10,880 nucleotides of DNA from JAKPQD01 sp029572965 (GTDB lineage Bacteria; Bacteroidota; Bacteroidia; Bacteroidales; DTGW01), in contig DAOSPF010000088.1 in assembly GCA_035374585.1 (NCBI GenBank), forward strand, positions 1-10,880. Direction: 5' to 3'. Within the stretch, counting starts at the first letter, position 1; every line of letters begins with the position of its first letter. This document shows positions 7,784 through 10,880 of this stretch, in pieces. The notes under the pieces are model-generated. The model saw only the letters and a list, made by a program, of their open reading frames with translations. It was not told the origin of the DNA and searched no databases. Made by a program: the position numbers and the translations under genes.

Positions 7784-8986
7784 ATGAAAAAATTATTGTT
7801 AATTGCTGCTGCATTGGCCTCTTTTTCAGCTTTTGCACAAAAAAACAACGACCTGGCAAAGACTCCGCCTATGGGCTGGAACAGCTGGAACACCTTTGCC
7901 TGTGATATTAATGAAAAACTTATCAAGGAAATGGCAGATGTTATGGTTTCATCGGGCATGCGTGATGCCGGGTACGTATATCTCAACCTCGACGACTGCT
8001 GGCATGGACAACGCGACAGCCTTGGCTTTATCCATCCTGATCCACAACGCTTCCCATCTGGAATAAAAGCATTGGCAGACTATGTACATTCAAAAGGCCT
8101 TAAAATAGGCATATACTCTGATGCAGGATGGAAAACCTGCGGAGGCAAGCCCGGCAGCCGTGGATATGAGTTTCAGGATGCGCTAACATACGCTAAATGG
8201 GGCATTGACTATTTGAAATACGACTGGTGCTATACCGAAGGCTTGAATGCAGAAGAAGCATATAAATCTATAGGTACAGCTCTTGTTGCTTCTGGCAGGC
8301 CAATTGTGCTAAGTATCTGCGAATGGGGCAACCACAAACCCTGGACATGGGGGGCAAAATATGGCCACTTGTGGCGTACTACCGGCGACATCGTTGACTG
8401 CTGGGACTGTGAGCTGGGACATGGCAGTTGGGCTTCAAAAGGAATATTACGCATACTCGATATGCAAATTGATAGCGGAATACGACAATACGCCGGCCCG
8501 GGACACTGGAACGACCCCGATATGATGGAAGTTGGCAATGACCTTACTGTCAGCGAAAGCCGTGCCCACTTTTCGTTGTGGTGTATGCTTGCAGCCCCTC
8601 TCATTGCTGGCAATGACCTTCGTTCGATGACTAAAGAAACAAAGGAAATATTGACCAACAAAGAAATGATTGCTATCGACCAGGATTCTCTTGGGGTTCA
8701 ATGCTTCAGATGGTTTGATTACCGCACTTTTCAGGTATTTGCCAAACCTCTTGCCAATGGAGAACTGGCTGTTTGCTTCCTCAACCGTGGCGAAACCCCT
8801 TACAACATCAACTTTGACTGGAAAGATACCGAAAACATCTATGATGGCCCACACGTTTACGAGTTCAACAAAACAACCTATAAATTAAGGGACGTTTGGG
8901 CACACAAAGACGCTGGCACTACTGCCAAACCTTTTGTTGCAACCCTTGCCCCACATGATGTAATCGTGTTAAGGTTAAAGAAATAG
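7784..8986 (+). CDS. Glycoside hydrolase family 27, exported alpha-galactosidase
   Basis: This 400-residue retaining exo-glycosidase is predicted to remove terminal alpha-linked galactose, probably in the periplasm. A Sec signal peptide ends at ...SAFAQ (about residue 21). The (beta/alpha)8 barrel starts with PPMGWNSWNTFAC and includes the substrate-binding LDDCW. The nucleophile is Asp147 in YLKYDWCY and the acid/base is Asp202 in WRTTGDI, in the same spacing as Asp170 and Asp231 of human GLA. The CEWG loop favours alpha-galactosidase over alpha-N-acetylgalactosaminidase, and GHWNDPDMMEVGN is a family hallmark. A beta-sandwich domain ends the protein. ATG 7784 was preferred over an in-frame TTG at 7751 because it begins the signal peptide. 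The gene stands alone between terminators but fits the neighbouring glycan locus. GH27 also contains beta-L-arabinopyranosidases; the intact DDCW argues against that. Confidence 0.93.
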   Translation: MKKLLLIAAALASFSAFAQKNNDLAKTPPMGWNSWNTFACDINEKLIKEMADVMVSSGMRDAGYVYLNLDDCWHGQRDSLGFIHPDPQRFPSGIKALADYVHSKGLKIGIYSDAGWKTCGGKPGSRGYEFQDALTYAKWGIDYLKYDWCYTEGLNAEEAYKSIGTALVASGRPIVLSICEWGNHKPWTWGAKYGHLWRTTGDIVDCWDCELGHGSWASKGILRILDMQIDSGIRQYAGPGHWNDPDMMEVGNDLTVSESRAHFSLWCMLAAPLIAGNDLRSMTKETKEILTNKEMIAIDQDSLGVQCFRWFDYRTFQVFAKPLANGELAVCFLNRGETPYNINFDWKDTENIYDGPHVYEFNKTTYKLRDVWAHKDAGTTAKPFVATLAPHDVIVLRLKK

Positions 8987-9005
8987 TTTGAAATATTGGT
9001 TTTGT

Positions 9006-9046
9006 AAGAGCGACAGGTTTGAAAAAGCTTGTCGCTCTTTTGTTTT
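9006..9046 (+). terminator. Intrinsic terminator of the GH27 gene
   Basis: A perfect 10-bp stem pairs 9006-9015 (AAGAGCGACA) with 9030-9039 (TGTCGCTCTT) around a 14-base loop, and is followed by TTGTTTT. It starts 20 bases after the GH27 stop codon. The pdxH gene therefore most likely has its own promoter in 9047-9141, although I could not place one with confidence. Confidence 0.85.
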
Positions 9047-9055
9047 CTCATCTCG

Positions 9056-9088
9056 AAACCTTCTAGGTTTTAAAAACCTGGAAGGTTT
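9056..9088. repeat. Near-perfect 33-bp palindrome, copy B of the intergenic repeat
   Basis: AAACCTTCTAGGTTTT (9056-9071) and AAAACCTGGAAGGTTT (9073-9088) are inverted around a single A. The only mismatch, a T where copy A has C, would still pair as G-U in RNA. It begins 9 bases after the GH27 terminator run, the same placement as copy A after the susD terminator. The two copies thus bracket the GH27 gene. Confidence 0.85.
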
Positions 9089-9141
9089 GAACCAGCTATA
9101 AACTTTCCTATAAATTGTTTGTTTACCCAAAAACCTTATTG

Positions 9142-9780
9142 ATGATGAACATTTTTGAGTTACGAGAAGAAATAGCCGCCGAAAAGCTGGATGAAAAGAG
9201 TGTCCCCGATAATTATCTTTCACTTTTTACCAAATGGTACAAACAGGCTGCTGAAGCCAAAATATACGAACCCGGTGCGTTTGCATTAGCTACAGCGGAC
9301 AAAATCGGAAACCCTTCATGCCGGATGCTTTTGCTCAAAGGCTTTGACAAACGGGGATTTATCTTCTTCACCAATTATGACGGACGTAAAGCAACTCATT
9401 TAGCTGAAAACAACCACGCTGCTATGGTTTTTTATTGGGGCGAAATTGAAAGGCAGGTCAGGATTGAAGGGATTGTAGAAAAAATAAGTGCAGAAGAATC
9501 TGACAGCTACTTTGAAACCCGTCCGGTAGGTTCACGCCTTGGAGCATGGGCTTCACCTCAAAGCCAACCCATCAACAGCCGCGAATGGCTTGAGAAAGCA
9601 CACAACGATTTTTTTGAAAAGTTCAATAATAAAGCCATTCCCCGGCCCGAAAACTGGGGAGGATACCTTTTATCGCCCACTTTGGTAGAATTCTGGCAGG
9701 GCCGCCCCAACCGCCTCCACGACCGTATCCAGTATTCCCTTGATGGACTTGATTGGAAAATAAGGCGGTTGGCTCCATGA
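9142..9780 (+). CDS. pdxH: Pyridoxamine/pyridoxine 5'-phosphate oxidase
   Basis: This cytosolic FMN enzyme oxidises pyridoxine or pyridoxamine 5'-phosphate to pyridoxal 5'-phosphate with oxygen, the last step of PLP synthesis and salvage. The 212 residues match the usual length (E. coli PdxH has 218). The FMN-binding stretch includes RMLLLKGFDKRGFIFFTN and the RKA segment, followed by ERQVRIEG and RPVGSRLGAWASPQSQ. The C-terminal signature VEFWQGRPNRLHDR and the ending IRRLAP are both intact. There is no signal peptide. ATG 9142 (or the adjacent 9145) was chosen because the residues encoded upstream, from a TTG at 9115, do not resemble the family. It is apparently a housekeeping gene unrelated to the glycan locus. 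Confidence 0.96.
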   Translation: MMNIFELREEIAAEKLDEKSVPDNYLSLFTKWYKQAAEAKIYEPGAFALATADKIGNPSCRMLLLKGFDKRGFIFFTNYDGRKATHLAENNHAAMVFYWGEIERQVRIEGIVEKISAEESDSYFETRPVGSRLGAWASPQSQPINSREWLEKAHNDFFEKFNNKAIPRPENWGGYLLSPTLVEFWQGRPNRLHDRIQYSLDGLDWKIRRLAP

Positions 9781-9781
9781 G

Positions 9782-9901
9782 GGTGTGTAAAAGTACAATT
9801 TTACTCATTTTTCGACTCTGCCCAAAATGACAAACTGCTGATTTTCAGGCGTCAAGCTGAGCGTAGTCGAAGCTTTGTCTGACTTTTTACACACCTTTTT
9901 T
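9782..9901. repeat. Composite inverted-repeat element (REP- or MITE-like) downstream of pdxH
   Basis: The outer arms GGTGTGTAAAAGT (9782-9794) and ACTTTTTACACACC (9882-9895) are inverted, with one extra T on the right, and a T6 run follows at 9896-9901. Inside are further nested pairs: TTCGACT (9811-9817) with AGTCGAA (9865-9871), TGAC (9828-9831) with GTCA (9851-9854), and CTGA/TCAG around TTT (9838-9848). The CTGAGCGTAGTCGAAGC segment resembles palindromic repeats I recall as common in this phylum. No flanking target duplication is evident. It starts one base after the pdxH stop, and the outer stem plus T-run could also terminate pdxH. Confidence 0.6.
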
Positions 9902-9921
9902 CATTTCTCCCACTTATTCCC

Positions 9922-9929
9922 TAACTTTG
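9922..9929 (+). promoter_or_regulatory. Bacteroidota -7 promoter box for the DUF4097-like gene
   Basis: TAACTTTG matches the phylum's -7 consensus TAnnTTTG exactly. About 20 bases upstream there is only a T-run (9896-9901) rather than a clear TTG at -33. Transcription would start near 9936, leaving a leader of roughly 13 bases before ATG 9949. Confidence 0.5.
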
Positions 9930-9948
9930 GATAAATAATACCAAAGAA

Positions 9949-10758
9949 ATGAAAACACTATTCTTCCTGTTCCTGCTTATTCCTATTATCGTTCAGGGAC
10001 AAAAAAAGACAGACGAGGAAGCCTCCTGGTCAGAAAGCCTCAACAAATGCAAAGCTGCCATCCTGACTATCGACAACGCCAATATCACCATCAGGGGCAA
10101 TGACAAGAAAAGCCCTCAACTAAACCTTTTAGTAAAAAGAAATGACAAAGTAATCCCTCTCAAGCAAGAAGAAATTGATAAGAATTTCGATTTGAAGATA
10201 AGTTATAAGCACGACTCGCTATTTTTCGATTGTACACGAAAAATGGAGGAGAACAAAGGTGTTTTTAAAGAAGGTACGGTAATCGAGTTCTCCATTACAC
10301 TTAATGTCAATACAAAGATTGATATTAAGCTGGAAAAAGGCGATATAAACATCAAAAACATCAAAACCTCGGCTATCAAAATCAACAATGCCGATGGCAA
10401 TATGAAGATACTCGAAAGTGGAGGCTTTGCCAACCTCATCGCCTCGGATGGCGACATCATCTTTAGCAGCCACAATGGCGGCATGGTAGCCGAAACGCAA
10501 AATGGCAAAATTCAGGGCGACTTTGAAAATATTACCGACAGCATCCAGATGGAGAACAACAACGGTTTCATCAACATCATTGTGCCCAAAGAGACCAAAG
10601 CACGTATATTTGCCAAAGGCAAACTTGCCAGTACCAATACCAGCATGATACAGGGCACCATTGCCCGTACCCTGATATCAGGCTCCCTCAACGATGGAGC
10701 TATGCCCATCAGGTTGAACACCCCAAAAGGAAATATTTCGTTTTTTGTAAAAGAATAA
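9949..10758 (+). CDS. Secreted DUF4097-like beta-strand repeat protein, function unknown
   Basis: This 269-residue protein starts with a clear Sec signal peptide (hydrophobic to about residue 17, cleavage near VQGQ) and has no lipobox or later membrane segment, so it is probably periplasmic or secreted. From about residue 105 it consists of short strand-turn repeats with the pattern hydrophobic-x-hydrophobic then NG/DG turns (GDINIKNI, ADGNMKI, SDGDIIF, QNGKIQG, NNGFINI, KGNISFF). This suggests a right-handed beta-helix of the putative-adhesin DUF4097/DUF2807 kind. These proteins are often found beside anti-sigma or HEAT-repeat genes, none of which is visible here. It has a recognisable promoter and is apparently monocistronic. 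The family call is from pattern only, and no biochemical role is inferred. Confidence 0.75.
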   Translation: MKTLFFLFLLIPIIVQGQKKTDEEASWSESLNKCKAAILTIDNANITIRGNDKKSPQLNLLVKRNDKVIPLKQEEIDKNFDLKISYKHDSLFFDCTRKMEENKGVFKEGTVIEFSITLNVNTKIDIKLEKGDINIKNIKTSAIKINNADGNMKILESGGFANLIASDGDIIFSSHNGGMVAETQNGKIQGDFENITDSIQMENNNGFINIIVPKETKARIFAKGKLASTNTSMIQGTIARTLISGSLNDGAMPIRLNTPKGNISFFVKE

Positions 10759-10762
10759 AAGT

Positions 10763-10837
10763 TTGAAAACAATTAAGCTCAGAAAGTTCAGCCAAGACGA
10801 AAGCCATGTCTTAAAAGGTATTGCTATGAGAGTATAA
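10763..10837 (+). pseudogene. Possible remnant of an acyltransferase-3-type gene N-terminus
   Basis: A 24-codon frame starts at TTG 10763, four bases after the previous stop, and ends at TAA 10835-10837. It reads LKTIKLRKFSQDESHVLKGI, then AMRV. The segment SxVLKGIAM resembles the start of membrane O-acyltransferases (acyltransferase family 3), where a similar motif is followed by a transmembrane helix. Here the frame stops at that point, and the other frames downstream do not continue such a helix. It could be a degraded gene start or chance. Confidence 0.2.
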
Positions 10838-10880
10838 AATATTTTGTGTAAACACAATAATTTGATTTTTAATTTATTTT

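Noticed and set aside
8230..8854. Long overlapping open frames of 143 and 135 codons on the - strand inside the GH27 gene
   Set aside because: They lie opposite strongly conserved GH27 catalytic sequence, show no recognisable domain, and are explained by codon use of the real gene.
10844..10857. 14-base palindrome TTGTGTAAACACAA
   Set aside because: Short, in very A/T-rich sequence at the window edge, with no second copy and no gene visible to relate it to.
1..10880. CRISPR arrays, tRNA or rRNA genes, transposases, phage or toxin-antitoxin genes
   Set aside because: None were found. Repeats are limited to the palindromes described, and every long coding region belongs to a recognised family.

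Overview
The window looks like chromosomal DNA of a member of the Bacteroidota. It carries an adjacent susC/susD pair, a SusD-type lipoprotein with a Bacteroidota-style surface export signal, A-rich translation starts without clear Shine-Dalgarno sequences, and one good match to the Bacteroidota -7 promoter box (TAnnTTTG). The genus cannot be named from this alone. All convincing genes are on the + strand.

Layout. Positions 1-121 hold the C-terminal end of an unidentified gene, closed by a terminator hairpin (122-150). A possibly structured 5' leader (about 185-271) precedes a tightly spaced unit of three genes: a family GH2 beta-galactosidase-type enzyme (288-2693), a SusC/RagA TonB-dependent transporter (2733-5906) and its SusD/RagB lipoprotein (5919-7559). 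A strong terminator (7596-7631) ends this unit. A separately transcribed GH27 alpha-galactosidase (7784-8986) follows, with its own terminator (9006-9046). Each of these two terminators is followed 8-9 bases later by a copy of the same near-perfect palindrome (7640-7671 and 9056-9088). Next come pdxH, encoding pyridoxamine 5'-phosphate oxidase (9142-9780), a composite inverted-repeat element (9782-9901), a secreted DUF4097-like protein with a recognisable promoter (9949-10758), and a very short reading frame that may be a gene remnant (10763-10837).

How the genes work together. GH2, SusC, SusD and GH27 form a small polysaccharide utilization locus. SusD and SusC would capture an oligosaccharide at the outer membrane and import it. 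The two exo-glycosidases, both with Sec signal peptides, would then remove beta- and alpha-linked galactose in the periplasm. A galactose-containing glycan is therefore the most likely substrate, but its identity is inference. No endo-acting enzyme and no regulator (ECF sigma/anti-sigma pair, hybrid two-component system or SusR type) lies in the window. pdxH and the DUF4097-like gene appear unrelated to glycan use.

The coding content is ordinary for this phylum. The less explained material is intergenic: the candidate folded leader of the operon, the paired palindromes flanking the GH27 gene, and the element downstream of pdxH. No stretch above 300 bases lacks a gene.
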